Assembly: GCF_012726205.1 (NCBI RefSeq)
Contig: NZ_JAASAE010000006.1
Coordinates: 186,001-250,000 of the forward strand
Direction of reading: 5' to 3'
DNA: 64,000 nucleotides
Source: Rhodococcus sp. HNM0569
Lineage (GTDB): Bacteria > Actinomycetota > Actinomycetes > Mycobacteriales > Mycobacteriaceae
Under the pieces are notes generated by a model. It made no database searches and had not been told where the DNA came from. It was given only the letters and a program-made list of their open reading frames with translations. The first letter of the stretch is position 1, and every line of letters starts with the position of its first letter. Below, piece after piece: positions 1 through 7,905 of the stretch. The translations under genes were made by a program, and so were the position numbers.

Positions 1-348
1 GCGGGATTCGACTCCGGGCGCCTCGTCGACGCTGCCGAATCGATCGATCACCTCCGCCCGCACCGCGCCGTTCCACGGCCCGTAGTCGCGATCGTCGAGG
101 CGGTCGTCGGTCAGCAGCGGCACGCCCGCGGCGTCCGCGACGGCCCGGCCCGTCGCGACCGCACGGATCAGCGGGCCGGACACGACGACGGTGGGATTGC
201 GTTCGGCGAGCACGCGGGCGAGGCGAGCGACCTCGGCCTCCCCGGTGGGATCGAGCGGCGGGTCGCTCCTGCCGCGGATGCGCCCGTCCGCGTTGAGGAC
301 GGTTTCGCCGTGGCGGGCCAGATACACACGGTCGACTGCCGGTTTCAC
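1..348 (-). CDS. histidine phosphatase (phosphoglycerate-mutase-like) family protein, partial
   Basis: The reverse strand reads from a GTG at 348 and runs off the left edge, so only the first 116 residues are seen. The start VYLARHGETVLNADGR carries the catalytic RHG motif (phospho-acceptor His) of the histidine phosphatase superfamily, and a conserved DDRLDDRDYGPWNG stretch follows about 65 residues later. The family includes phosphoglycerate mutase-like and small-molecule phosphatases; the substrate cannot be told from this fragment. A GGGGAGAG ribosome-binding site precedes the GTG. It is divergent from the fluoride-channel genes. Confidence 0.85.
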   Translation of the reverse strand, partial: MKPAVDRVYLARHGETVLNADGRIRGRSDPPLDPTGEAEVARLARVLAERNPTVVVSGPLIRAVATGRAVADAAGVPLLTDDRLDDRDYGPWNGAVRAEVIDRFGSVDEAPGVESR

Positions 349-426
349 GCATTCTCTCCCCTCGTCGCGCACCTGCCCCTACTGTCCGCCGACGAGCGAG
401 ACCGCGCCGCGCTTTCCGTGATTCGA

Positions 427-432
427 TATGCT
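427..432 (+). promoter_or_regulatory. possible -10 element for the fluoride-responsive transcript
   Basis: TATGCT lies just ahead of the riboswitch aptamer, which would put the transcription start near position 439, at the first aptamer stem. No good -35 was seen. Confidence 0.4.
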
Positions 433-435
433 GTC

Positions 436-527
436 CGGCGGCGATGGATCCCGCCGGGGCACCGTGCCCGAACCGCCCGCACCGTCCGGTGCCGGCTGAT
501 GGCTCCTTCCACTCACAGGAAGGAGTC
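436..527 (+). promoter_or_regulatory. fluoride riboswitch (crcB motif) with SD-masking expression platform
   Basis: Positions 439-510 follow the crcB-motif consensus in order: GGCGATGG, a short stem with CCGCC, the conserved GAACCGCC, a variable hairpin, then GGCTGATGGCTCC. GGATCC (446-451) can pair with GGCTCC (501-506), as the ligand-bound fold requires, with one mismatch. CTCCTTCC (503-510) is an exact complement of GGAAGGAG (518-525), the ribosome-binding site of the following GTG at 534, and the stem can extend to 501-502/526-527. The same 3' strand can therefore pair either in the aptamer or with the Shine-Dalgarno sequence. I infer a translational ON switch: fluoride binding frees the SD. 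The family sits upstream of crcB genes in many bacteria. Confidence 0.85.
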
Positions 528-533
528 CGTCTC

Positions 534-977
534 GTGAACCACCACCCCACGCACGCGGTCGCGCCGCCGTTGCATGTGCGCGGACGCGCCCTCGCGGCCG
601 TCGCCGCCGGCGGTGCGCTCGGCACCCTCGCACGCTACGGCGTCGGGCTGCTGCTGCCCACCGAACGCGGACACTGGCCGTGGGCCACGTTCTCGGTCAA
701 CGTCGTCGGCGCGTTCGTCCTGGGGGCACTGCTCGAACTGCTGGTCCGCTCGGGGACCGACTCGGGTCTGCGGCAGACGATCCGGCTCGGCGTGGGCACC
801 GGGTTGCTGGGGGCGTTCACGACGTACAGCGCGTTCGCCGTCGACATCGACCTCCTGGTCCACGACGGCCACGCCGCGGTGGCGCTGTCGTACGCGGCTG
901 CGACGCTCGCGGCAGGTTTCGCGGCGACGGCGCTCGGCATCGCGTGCGCTGCACGATGGGGCCGGGGGCGGAGATGA
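534..977 (+). CDS. crcB: fluoride channel subunit CrcB/FluC (first of a pair)
   Basis: A 147-residue membrane protein of the Fluc family, which exports fluoride as small dual-topology channels. The family signature GGALGTLARYG appears near residue 21, and the TTYSAFAVD motif of the pore region (GAFTTYS) follows in the middle. About four hydrophobic segments are visible. The GTG at 534 was chosen over upstream in-frame ATGs because AGGAAGGAG lies 8-16 bases ahead and the upstream codons fall inside the riboswitch. It overlaps the next crcB by four bases (ATGA). Two dissimilar subunits in tandem suggest a heterodimeric channel, as in other Gram-positive bacteria. Confidence 0.92.
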   Translation: MNHHPTHAVAPPLHVRGRALAAVAAGGALGTLARYGVGLLLPTERGHWPWATFSVNVVGAFVLGALLELLVRSGTDSGLRQTIRLGVGTGLLGAFTTYSAFAVDIDLLVHDGHAAVALSYAAATLAAGFAATALGIACAARWGRGRR

Positions 978-1372
978 CGTGGGATGCGGTGCCGTCGTGG
1001 CTCGTCGTGATGCTCGTGTGCGCTGCGGGCAGCGCGGGCGCCGTGTGTCGCTTCATGGTCGACGGCGTGGTGAAAGCCCGTGTCGGGGCGAGATTCCCGT
1101 GGGGCACGCTCGCGGTCAACGTGAGTGGTTCGCTGGTACTCGGCGTCGTCACGGGCATCGTGGTGTTCCACGACGCGGCGCCGCAGTGGCAGCAGGTGCT
1201 GGGCGTCGGATTCTGCGGCGGGTACACGACGTTCAGTACCGCGAGCTTCGAGTCGGTACGCCTGGTCCAGCAGGGTCGCGCGGCCGCGGGCGCGGCGAAC
1301 GTCTTCGGCAGCGTCGCGGTCACCGCCGCGGCCGCGGCGATCGGGCTGAGCACAGATGCCGTGGCGCTGTGA
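974..1372 (+). CDS. crcB: fluoride channel subunit CrcB/FluC (second of a pair)
   Basis: A 132-residue second Fluc subunit, translationally coupled to the first by an ATGA overlap. It keeps the family motifs [12 protein letters not shown] near the N terminus, FPWGTLAVNVSGS with the conserved Asn, and GGYTTFSTASFE around the polar track. Four hydrophobic segments are evident. It probably forms a mixed dimer with the product of the previous gene, and it shares that gene's fluoride-responsive transcript. Confidence 0.92.
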   Translation: MTWDAVPSWLVVMLVCAAGSAGAVCRFMVDGVVKARVGARFPWGTLAVNVSGSLVLGVVTGIVVFHDAAPQWQQVLGVGFCGGYTTFSTASFESVRLVQQGRAAAGAANVFGSVAVTAAAAAIGLSTDAVAL

Positions 1373-1397
1373 CCGGGAGAACCTGAAGGGAGACACC

Positions 1398-1838
1398 ATG
1401 ACTTCGCAGGACACCCTCGTCGTCGGATTCGACGGCCACGACGCGTCGATCGCGGCGCTCGAGCACGCAGCGGGCCTCGCGGCCCGGCTCGACGCCGCGG
1501 TGGTGGTCGTGCATGTGCTCGACCTCGGGGACACGCCGCTCGACCCGGATGCGGCTCGCTGGGAGCCCGACACGGCGCATCGTGTCGCGCGACTGCGGGC
1601 GCGGGTCGCGGAGATCGTGGACGCGCACGACGCGGCGTGGGCCTTCGAGGCGACCGCGGGCGACGTCGTCGACGTGCTGGTCGACCGGGCGGACGCGGTC
1701 GACGCCACGTGGATCGTGCTCGGTGCGCCGCGGCGCGGGCTGCTCGCGCGCATGGACCGGATGCTCGGTGAGGCGGTCGCCGCGCGCATCCTGACGCGCA
1801 GCGTGTCGCCGGTCGTGGTGGTGCCGAGTCCCAGCTGA
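1398..1838 (+). CDS. universal stress protein (UspA family)
   Basis: A 146-residue single-domain Usp-like protein. It opens with TLVVGFDGHDASIAAL, the usual first strand with Asp, and ends with the strand IVLGAPRRG followed by SPVVVVPSPS. The ATP-binding glycine pattern (G-2X-G-9X-G) is only partly kept (GAPRRG then GEA nine residues on), so nucleotide binding is uncertain. The ATG at 1398 follows GAAGGGAGA. It starts 25 bases after the second crcB and may be cotranscribed with the fluoride genes, which would tie it to fluoride or general stress. Confidence 0.85.
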   Translation: MTSQDTLVVGFDGHDASIAALEHAAGLAARLDAAVVVVHVLDLGDTPLDPDAARWEPDTAHRVARLRARVAEIVDAHDAAWAFEATAGDVVDVLVDRADAVDATWIVLGAPRRGLLARMDRMLGEAVAARILTRSVSPVVVVPSPS

Positions 1839-1951
1839 GCACGCTTCCATCCAGCGGGAATACCCCCTCCCGCCGAGACGCGCACCCAGACAGTATGAGC
1901 TTCATCACAGTGCACCGGCCTGCCTGCCGGTAGTTACGGAGGAGCTCGTCG

Positions 1952-3136
1952 ATGACCCAGCTTTCCCATCCCCCCACCAGCACGAACACCACCACGGCCG
2001 ACGAGGTGGAGGTCCGCACGATCGAGGCCGCCGCGGCGCCCACCCGTTTCGCGCGCGGCTGGCACCTGCTGGGCCTGGTGCGCGACTTCCAGGACGGTGA
2101 GCCGCATCAGATCGACGTGTTCGGCACGAGCCTGGTCGTCTTCGAGGACAGCAAGGGCGGCCTCAACGTGCTCGACGCGTACTGCAGGCACATGGGTGGC
2201 AATCTCGCGCAGGGCACGATCAAGGGCGACGACATCGCGTGCCCGTTCCACGACTGGCGGTGGAACGGCAAGGGCAAGTGTGCCGACATCCCGTACGCGC
2301 GCCGCGTGCCCCCGCTCGCCCGCACGCGCGCGTGGACGACGCTCGAGCGCAACGGCCAGCTGTTCGTGTGGCACGACCCCGAAGGCAATCCGCCGCCCGA
2401 GGGCGTCACGATCCCCGAGATCAAGGGCTACGGTACCGACGAGTGGACCGACTGGTCCTGGAAGACGCTGCGGATCAAGGGCTCCCACTGCCGCGAGATC
2501 GTCGACAATGTCGTCGACATGGCGCACTTCTTCTACATCCACTACTCGTTCCCGCGCTACTTCAAGAACGTCTTCGAAGGGCACGTCGCGACGCAGTACA
2601 TGAACTCGACCGGACGTGAAGACGTCATCTCGGGCACCAACTACGACGACCCGAACGCCGAACTGCGGTCGGAGGCGTCGTACTTCGGCCCCGCGTACAT
2701 GATCGACTGGCTCGAATCGGATGCCAACGGGCAGACGATCGAGACGGTGCTGATCAACTGCCACTACCCGGTATCGAACAACGAATTCGTGTTGCAGTAC
2801 GGCGCGATCGTCAAGAAGCTCCCGGGCCTGTCCGACGAGGAGTCCGAGGGCATGGCGGCGCAGTTCGCCGAGGGCGTGCAGCTCGGCTTCGAGCAGGACG
2901 TCGAGATCTGGAAGAACAAGGCGCCCATCGACAATCCGCTGCTGTCCGAGGAAGACGGCCCGGTCTACCAGCTGCGCCGCTGGTACCAGCAGTTCTACGT
3001 CGACGCCGCGGACGTCACCGACGACATGACCGCGCGATTCGAGTTCGAGATCGACACGACGCGCGCCGTCCAGAGCTGGCAGAAGGAAGTCGCCGAGAAC
3101 CTCGCCGCACACGAAGAACTCGGTGCTGCGCAGTAG
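1952..3136 (+). CDS. kshA: 3-ketosteroid 9-alpha-monooxygenase oxygenase subunit (KshA family)
   Basis: A 394-residue Rieske oxygenase. The Rieske cluster ligands are C78/H80 (YCRHMGG) and C97/H100 (CPFHDWRW). The mononuclear iron site has N186, D189, H192 and H197 in the stretch IVDNVVDMAHFFYIH. Regions such as YFKNVFEGH, EASYFGP and YQLRRWYQQFYVD match the KshA family, which hydroxylates C9 of 3-ketosteroids and so opens ring B. It needs a reductase (KshB), which is not encoded here. The ATG follows GGAGGAG. It is the first gene of a kshA-hsaA-hsaC set. Rhodococci carry several kshA paralogues with different substrate ranges, so the exact substrate is open. Confidence 0.92.
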   Translation: MTQLSHPPTSTNTTTADEVEVRTIEAAAAPTRFARGWHLLGLVRDFQDGEPHQIDVFGTSLVVFEDSKGGLNVLDAYCRHMGGNLAQGTIKGDDIACPFHDWRWNGKGKCADIPYARRVPPLARTRAWTTLERNGQLFVWHDPEGNPPPEGVTIPEIKGYGTDEWTDWSWKTLRIKGSHCREIVDNVVDMAHFFYIHYSFPRYFKNVFEGHVATQYMNSTGREDVISGTNYDDPNAELRSEASYFGPAYMIDWLESDANGQTIETVLINCHYPVSNNEFVLQYGAIVKKLPGLSDEESEGMAAQFAEGVQLGFEQDVEIWKNKAPIDNPLLSEEDGPVYQLRRWYQQFYVDAADVTDDMTARFEFEIDTTRAVQSWQKEVAENLAAHEELGAAQ

Positions 3137-3199
3137 CGCGTCCGAACCGGCAGCACCCGCTACCTCCTCGAATTCCCCCGCACGAACGAAGGAACACCC

Positions 3200-4381
3200 A
3201 TGAGTTACGAAGTGATGGCTCGTATCGACGCGCTGGCCGACGAGTTGTTCGTCGAGGGCGAGGAGGCCGAGCGCCTCGGCCGTGTCGCCGACGACACGAC
3301 GAAGAAGATGAAGGAAGCCGGCGCGATCAAGATGCTCCAGCCGAAGGAGTACGGCGGCTTCGAGTCGCACCCGCGCGAGTTCGCCGAGACGGTGATGCGG
3401 CTGGCGTCGCTCAATCCGTCGGCGGGGTGGGTGCACGGCATCGTCGGCGTGCACCCGTGGCAGCTCGCCTTCGCCGATCCTCGTGTCCAGGCCGAGGTGT
3501 GGGGCGACGACGACAACACGTGGATGGCGTCGCCGTACATGCCCGGCGGCCTGTGCATCCCGGTCGACGGCGGCTACACCTTCTCGGGCCGCTGGCAGTT
3601 CTCGTCCGGTACCGACCACTGCGACTGGGCCTTCCTGGGTGCGCTCGCGTGCAATGCCGACGGGACACCCGAGAATCCTCCGCGGATGCTGCACGTCGTC
3701 ATTCCGCGCAGCGACTACCGGATCATCGAGGACTCGTGGGACACGATGGGTCTGCGCGGCACCGGTTCGAAGGACGTCGTCGTCGAGAACGCGTTCGTGC
3801 CGGACTACCGGGTGATGGACTGCGACGAGGTGATCGACGGCACCGCCGTCCGCAATTACGGACGCACCGAGACGCTGTACCTGATGCCGTGGTCGAACAT
3901 GTTCCCGCTCGGCATCACCTCCGCGGTGCTCGGCATCGCGGAGGGAATGTTGCGGCACGCCAACGAATACCAGGCCGAGCGCATCAACGCGCAGGGCACG
4001 CGGATCAAGGACGACCCGTACACCTTGTTCGCGATCGGCGAGGCCACCGCCGACCTTCAGGGCGCGCGCGACACCCTGCTCGCGAACGTCGACCGGATGT
4101 GGGATCTGGTGGACGCGGGCAGGACGCCCACCTTCGAGCAGCGGGCGATCGGCCGGCAGACGCAGGTGCAGGCGGCGTGGCGCGCGGTGAACGCGATCGA
4201 CCGGGTCTACCCGCGCTGCGGCGGCAACGCACTGCGGATGGACAAGCCGTTGCAACGGTTCTGGCGGGACGCACACGCCGGTCTGCACCACGCGATCCAC
4301 GTGCCCGGCACCGTGTTCCACGCGGCGACGCTGAGCACTCTCGGCGCGGAGCCCGAGGGCCCGCTCCGCTCGATGATCTGA
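3200..4381 (+). CDS. hsaA: flavin-dependent 3-HSA hydroxylase oxygenase component (HsaA-like)
   Basis: A 393-residue protein of the acyl-CoA-dehydrogenase fold used by two-component flavin monooxygenases. Motifs resembling HsaA include MLQPKEYGGFE near residue 45, WQFSSGTDHCDW near 130, and DTMGLRGTGSKDVVVE near 185. HsaA hydroxylates the phenolic A ring of the 9,10-seco steroid to a catechol, using reduced flavin from HsaB, and no hsaB lies in the window. A GAAGGAAC ribosome site precedes the ATG. It lies 63 bases after kshA and 36 before hsaC, in catabolic order. Another aromatic hydroxylase role is possible, but the neighbours favour the steroid seco-ring. Confidence 0.88.
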   Translation: MSYEVMARIDALADELFVEGEEAERLGRVADDTTKKMKEAGAIKMLQPKEYGGFESHPREFAETVMRLASLNPSAGWVHGIVGVHPWQLAFADPRVQAEVWGDDDNTWMASPYMPGGLCIPVDGGYTFSGRWQFSSGTDHCDWAFLGALACNADGTPENPPRMLHVVIPRSDYRIIEDSWDTMGLRGTGSKDVVVENAFVPDYRVMDCDEVIDGTAVRNYGRTETLYLMPWSNMFPLGITSAVLGIAEGMLRHANEYQAERINAQGTRIKDDPYTLFAIGEATADLQGARDTLLANVDRMWDLVDAGRTPTFEQRAIGRQTQVQAAWRAVNAIDRVYPRCGGNALRMDKPLQRFWRDAHAGLHHAIHVPGTVFHAATLSTLGAEPEGPLRSMI

Positions 4382-4417
4382 CTCCTCTCCCCCTCTCACA
4401 CGGAAGACGCATTCGCC

Positions 4418-5323
4418 ATGACCGATCTGAAAGCTCTCGGCTACGTCAAGATCCAGACCACCGACCTCGAACGATGGCGCACCTTCGCATTCGACGTCCT
4501 CGGCTTCGCGGAAGGCACCGGCCCTGACGAGAACGCGCTGTACCTGCGCATGGACGAGCGTGCCGCGCGCATGGTCGTCGTTCCCGGCGACACCGACGAG
4601 GTGATCGCGGTGGGCTGGGAGGTGCGCGACCACGCGGCCCTGCAGAACGTGCGCGAGGCCGTCGAGCGCGCGGGCGTCGCGGTCAAGCCGCTGTCACTCG
4701 ACGAGGCCGATGCGAGGCGCGTCGAGGAAGTGATCACCTTCCAGGATCCGAACGGCACGACGCTCGAGGTCTTCCACGGCGCCGTGCTCGACCACAGCCC
4801 CGTCGTGACGCCTTTCGGCTCACGGTTCGTGACCGGTTCGCAGGGTCTCGGTCACGTGGTGCTGCCCGTGCTGGACCCGAACGCGTCGTTCGAGTTCTAC
4901 ACGGATGTACTGGGCTTCCTTCCGCGCGGCGCATTCCGCATCCCGGCACCGCCGGAGTTCGGTCCGGTGCGCATCCGCTTCCTCGGGATCAACGAGCGGC
5001 ACCACAGCCTCGCGCTGTGCCCGGCCCCGCACGGCGGGGCACCGGGTCTGATCCACGTGATGGTCGAGGTCGACACGCTCGACGCGGTCGGCCAGGCGCT
5101 CGATCGCGTCGCGAAGGACGGCTTCTCGCTGTCGTCGACGCTCGGCAGGCACACGAACGACAAGATGGTGTCGTTCTACGTGCGCGCTCCCGGCGGGTGG
5201 GACATCGAGTTCGGCACGGACGGCATGAAGGTCGACGAGGCGCACTACAGCGCCGAGGAGATCACGGCGGACAGCTACTGGGGCCACGACTGGTCGGGCA
5301 GCGAGCCGCTCGCCGCGATGTGA
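4418..5323 (+). CDS. hsaC: iron-dependent extradiol catechol dioxygenase (HsaC-like)
   Basis: A 301-residue type I extradiol dioxygenase with two vicinal-oxygen-chelate halves. The iron ligands are visible in the C-terminal half: His in GLGHVVLP, His in GLIHVMVEVD, and Glu in GWDIEFGTDG, at the spacing seen in HsaC and BphC. HsaC cleaves the catecholic A ring made by HsaA by meta fission. The usual next enzyme, HsaD hydrolase, is absent from the window. It ends the operon, and a strong terminator follows 42 bases later. Confidence 0.9.
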   Translation: MTDLKALGYVKIQTTDLERWRTFAFDVLGFAEGTGPDENALYLRMDERAARMVVVPGDTDEVIAVGWEVRDHAALQNVREAVERAGVAVKPLSLDEADARRVEEVITFQDPNGTTLEVFHGAVLDHSPVVTPFGSRFVTGSQGLGHVVLPVLDPNASFEFYTDVLGFLPRGAFRIPAPPEFGPVRIRFLGINERHHSLALCPAPHGGAPGLIHVMVEVDTLDAVGQALDRVAKDGFSLSSTLGRHTNDKMVSFYVRAPGGWDIEFGTDGMKVDEAHYSAEEITADSYWGHDWSGSEPLAAM

Positions 5324-5331
5324 CCCGAAAT

Positions 5332-5355
5332 CGAACCGGCGGGTAACCCGGTTCG
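5332..5355 (+). repeat. inverted repeat ahead of the terminator
   Basis: CGAACCGG (5332-5339) and CCGGTTCG (5348-5355) can form an 8-bp hairpin with an 8-base loop, between the hsaC stop codon and the main terminator. It may be a first weak stop or a 3'-end stabiliser. Confidence 0.4.
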
Positions 5356-5364
5356 ACGTGCACG

Positions 5365-5400
5365 AACCCCGCGACCGTAAAACGGTCGCGGGGTTTTTTT
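5365..5400 (+). terminator. intrinsic terminator of the kshA-hsaA-hsaC operon
   Basis: A perfect 13-bp stem, AACCCCGCGACCG (5365-5377) with CGGTCGCGGGGTT (5383-5395), has a 5-base loop and runs directly into seven T residues. It ends the steroid-ring operon before the iclR-type gene. Confidence 0.93.
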
Positions 5401-5511
5401 CGTGATCCACTTCACAATCACGTCGGCACGTGGGACTATTCCTAATCGAAATACCCATGTCAGGGCGATAGCTCCGCTCGCCCGCATGCCAGGACTTCGT
5501 GAGGAGATCCC

Positions 5512-6336
5512 ATGACACCGTCGTCGCCGTTCCCCACCGCAGTTTCCGAGACACCCGCCGTTCCCGGGCCACCCGCAGCCCCCCACGCCCCTGTCTCCGC
5601 GCCCACCGCCGTTCTCGAACGCGTGTCGTCGGTTCTCGACGCGTTCGACGGTCCGGGCCGGCTCACGCTGTCCGACGTCGTGCGCCGCACCGGACTGCCA
5701 CGCTCGTCGGCGCACCGGATGCTCGACCAGCTCGTCCAGATGCGCTGGCTGCGCCGCGAAGGCCGCGACTACGAGCTCGGGATGCGGCTCGTCGAGCTCG
5801 GCTCGCTCGCCGTCCACCAGGACCGGCTGCACGCCGCGGCCATCCCGACGCTCAACGAACTGCACCGGGTGACCGGTTACGTCGTGCATCTCGCGGTGCT
5901 CGACGGCCCCGACATCGTCTATCTCGAGAAGATCGGCGGCCGCTTCAGCAGCGTCGTCCCCACCCGCATCGGGGCACGCAGGCCGGCCCGACGCACCGCA
6001 GTGGGCAAGGCACTGCTCGCCGGATCGGCCGCCGTGGCGCACGACCAGGAACTCCTGCGCGTCCACGATCGCGGTGTCGCATTCGAAAAAGAGGAATCGG
6101 TACGGGGTTTCGGATGCGTCGGCGCCCCGGTGGGGCCTGCGGACGCCCCCGTCGCGGCGATCTCCGTGTGCGGCCCGGTCGCGCACATGGTGTTCGACCA
6201 TCGGCTCGCGGGCCCGGTGCGCATGGCGGCGGCCGAGATCTGGCGCGCGTACGAGACGAGCCGCGTCCACGTGACGCCGACGATGCAACGTCGCAGTGCC
6301 TGGCCCGCCCGTGCGGGTGCGCGCACCCCCGCCTAG
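5512..6336 (+). CDS. IclR-family transcriptional regulator
   Basis: A 274-residue regulator. After a Pro/Ala-rich tail of about 35 residues comes the winged-helix domain, with recognition helix TGLPRSSAHRMLDQL near residues 60-74, then the IclR effector domain with HLAVLDGPDIVYLEKIGG and TAVGKALLAG. IclR proteins often control catabolic operons for aromatic or steroid compounds. It is separated from hsaC by the terminator and has its own GAGGAG ribosome site, but lies on the same strand right after the block, so it probably senses a ring-degradation intermediate. It converges on padR with a 4-base gap. Confidence 0.9.
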   Translation: MTPSSPFPTAVSETPAVPGPPAAPHAPVSAPTAVLERVSSVLDAFDGPGRLTLSDVVRRTGLPRSSAHRMLDQLVQMRWLRREGRDYELGMRLVELGSLAVHQDRLHAAAIPTLNELHRVTGYVVHLAVLDGPDIVYLEKIGGRFSSVVPTRIGARRPARRTAVGKALLAGSAAVAHDQELLRVHDRGVAFEKEESVRGFGCVGAPVGPADAPVAAISVCGPVAHMVFDHRLAGPVRMAAAEIWRAYETSRVHVTPTMQRRSAWPARAGARTPA

Positions 6337-6340
6337 TGGT

Positions 6341-7045
6341 TCACGACCCGGTCGCGCGCTCGTGCGCGGAGACATCGCGCACGACGTCCTCGACGCTGCG
6401 CCAGTGACCCGGCTCCACGGGCAGCGGCATCCCGGCGGCGTCGGTGCGTTCGACGGCCGCAAAACCGGCCGCGGCGTCGTCGATGTCGTCGAGCAGGCGG
6501 CGTGCGAGGTCGATCTCGGCTTCGAAGTAGCGCACCGACCACAGCAGGCTCAGCCGTGGATACGACCACGACGGCTCGCGGGACGAGTGGTCGTAGTGCA
6601 ACTGTGCACGCCTGCGCAAGTCGTCGATGTTGTCGATGTGCGCGGCCACGAGTTCCTTGAGCCGTTCGGGATCACTCAGGTGACCCATCCAGATACGCAG
6701 CAGCACACTGTGCTTGAGCACCGGAATCTCGACGGGTGCGTCGCGCGACCACGCCTGCACGGCCGCGATGCCGTCGGGCGTGATCGCGTAGACGCGCCTG
6801 CCGCGCACGCCGGCCTCGGCGATCTTGCGCGAGCGCACGAGCCCGAGCGACTCGAGTTTCTTGAGTTCGCTGTAGACCTGACTGACCGACGGACTCCAGT
6901 AGAAGAAGCCGACACTCCAGTCGGCCCACTTCTTCGCGTCGTTGCCCGAGAGCTCCTCGCCGAACGTGAGCATGCCAAGGACCGCCCAGCTCGTCGCGGG
7001 CAGCGCGGGGTACGTGAGCTCGGGTTCCGGCGCGGATTCGGACAC
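6341..7045 (-). CDS. PadR-family transcriptional regulator
   Basis: A 234-residue PadR protein. An N-terminal winged helix covers roughly residues 15-95 (VYSELKKLESLGLVRSRK, RRVYAITPDGIAAV), and a C-terminal alpha-helical dimerisation domain resembles those of VirR/PadR subfamily 2 proteins. It reads away from the ketosteroid-isomerase-like gene across a 150-base gap, so it may regulate that gene. The gap holds the palindrome AACCGGTT at about 7051-7058, just ahead of the padR start, a possible operator. The effector is unknown. Confidence 0.88.
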   Translation of the reverse strand: MSESAPEPELTYPALPATSWAVLGMLTFGEELSGNDAKKWADWSVGFFYWSPSVSQVYSELKKLESLGLVRSRKIAEAGVRGRRVYAITPDGIAAVQAWSRDAPVEIPVLKHSVLLRIWMGHLSDPERLKELVAAHIDNIDDLRRRAQLHYDHSSREPSWSYPRLSLLWSVRYFEAEIDLARRLLDDIDDAAAGFAAVERTDAAGMPLPVEPGHWRSVEDVVRDVSAHERATGS

Positions 7046-7183
7046 GGGAAAAGCCTAACAACCGGTTACCGTGACGCGGGTTCACCGGCATCGCAGTGCC
7101 CACTCAGTGGCACTTTCCTGCGATTTCGTCCAGCCGAGTCCCGCTGCACGGGATTGCCGCCGACACGGTGCACGGGCGGGCGA

Positions 7184-7189
7184 TAGCTT
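7184..7189 (+). promoter_or_regulatory. possible -10 of a leaderless promoter for the KSI-like gene
   Basis: TAGCTT ends six bases before the ATG at 7196, and no ribosome-binding site is present. This is the arrangement of leaderless mRNAs in actinobacteria. No clear -35 was seen. Confidence 0.4.
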
Positions 7190-7195
7190 CCGCCC

Positions 7196-7582
7196 ATGAC
7201 TGCAGCCGACACCTTTTCGCCCGAAGCACTCCGTTCCGCCGTCGTGCGCTATCTCGACGCCGTCGCGAGCGGCGACCCGGCTGCGATCGGCGCGCTGTAC
7301 GCGCCGGACGCGACCCTCGAGGACCCGGTCGGCAGCGAGCCCCGGCAGGGGCGCGAGGCCATCACCGAGTTCTACGGCGCGATCGCGAACGCGAAGGTGA
7401 CCTACGAACTGTTCACCCTGCGCGCCGCCGGGAACAGCGCCGCATTCCACTTCCGCATCGCCACCGAGGCGGGCGGGCGGACCTTCGTCGTCGAGCCGAT
7501 CGAGACGATGACCTTCGACGCCGACGGGCTGATCACGAGCATGCGCGCGTACTGGGCTCCCGGCGACATGCAGCAGGGATGA
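7196..7582 (+). CDS. steroid delta-isomerase-like (SnoaL/KSI fold) protein
   Basis: A 128-residue NTF2-fold protein closely patterned on bacterial ketosteroid isomerase. The catalytic Tyr is Y19 (VVRYLDAV) and the general base Asp is D43 in LEDPVGSEPRQG, a near-perfect family signature. The second oxyanion-hole acid is Glu (E103 in VEPIETM) where the classical enzymes have Asp. The family moves the double bond from delta-5 to delta-4 in 3-ketosteroids. The small CxxC protein gene begins five bases after its stop codon, followed by an old-yellow-enzyme homologue, which suggests a steroid enone-processing unit. Confidence 0.82.
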   Translation: MTAADTFSPEALRSAVVRYLDAVASGDPAAIGALYAPDATLEDPVGSEPRQGREAITEFYGAIANAKVTYELFTLRAAGNSAAFHFRIATEAGGRTFVVEPIETMTFDADGLITSMRAYWAPGDMQQG

Positions 7583-7586
7583 CGCC

Positions 7587-7847
7587 ATGACCATGCAATC
7601 GGTCACGTGCCGCACGTGCGGTAACCGTGTGCTCGCCGAGAAGTACAGCGAGGAGCACACGAGCGTGCAGTGGCTCGCCGACAGCGAGCGCGTGTGCGCC
7701 GAGTTCTCGGCGCGCACGTCGCTCGGCGAGACGGACGCGAGCCGCCCGACGTGCACCGCACTGCGCGATTCGATCGACGCCGAGGTCGCCGAGGGCAAGC
7801 TCGTCCTCACCACCCGCAGCTACCCGGTGCCCGGCCGGCTCGAATAG
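7587..7847 (+). CDS. small CxxC protein of unknown function
   Basis: An 86-residue protein I cannot assign. Near the N terminus is a single CRTCGNR knuckle, with further Cys in RVCAEF and RPTCTALRDSIDAEV, so it could bind a metal or an iron-sulfur cluster. The motif EKYSEEHTSVQWL looks conserved-type rather than random. The gene lies between the KSI-like gene (5-base gap) and the flavin oxidoreductase (58-base gap), all on one strand. A redox or electron-transfer partner of the oxidoreductase is conceivable, but that is inference only. Confidence 0.75.
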   Translation: MTMQSVTCRTCGNRVLAEKYSEEHTSVQWLADSERVCAEFSARTSLGETDASRPTCTALRDSIDAEVAEGKLVLTTRSYPVPGRLE

Positions 7848-7905
7848 CCGCCCACCGGCATCCATCAGTCCATCCGCTCCACGTCGACCCAGAGGAAACT
7901 CGACC

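Noticed and set aside
1934-4633. An 899-codon open frame on the reverse strand across kshA-hsaA
   Set aside because: It is antisense to two well-supported enzymes, has an unnatural Arg/Val/His-rich composition and no domain, as expected from GC-rich codon bias.
7051-7058. AACCGGTT as a KstR site upstream of padR and the KSI gene
   Set aside because: It has the AAC-N2-GTT core but lacks the outer T and A of TnnAACnnGTTnnA, so it is noted only as a possible PadR site.
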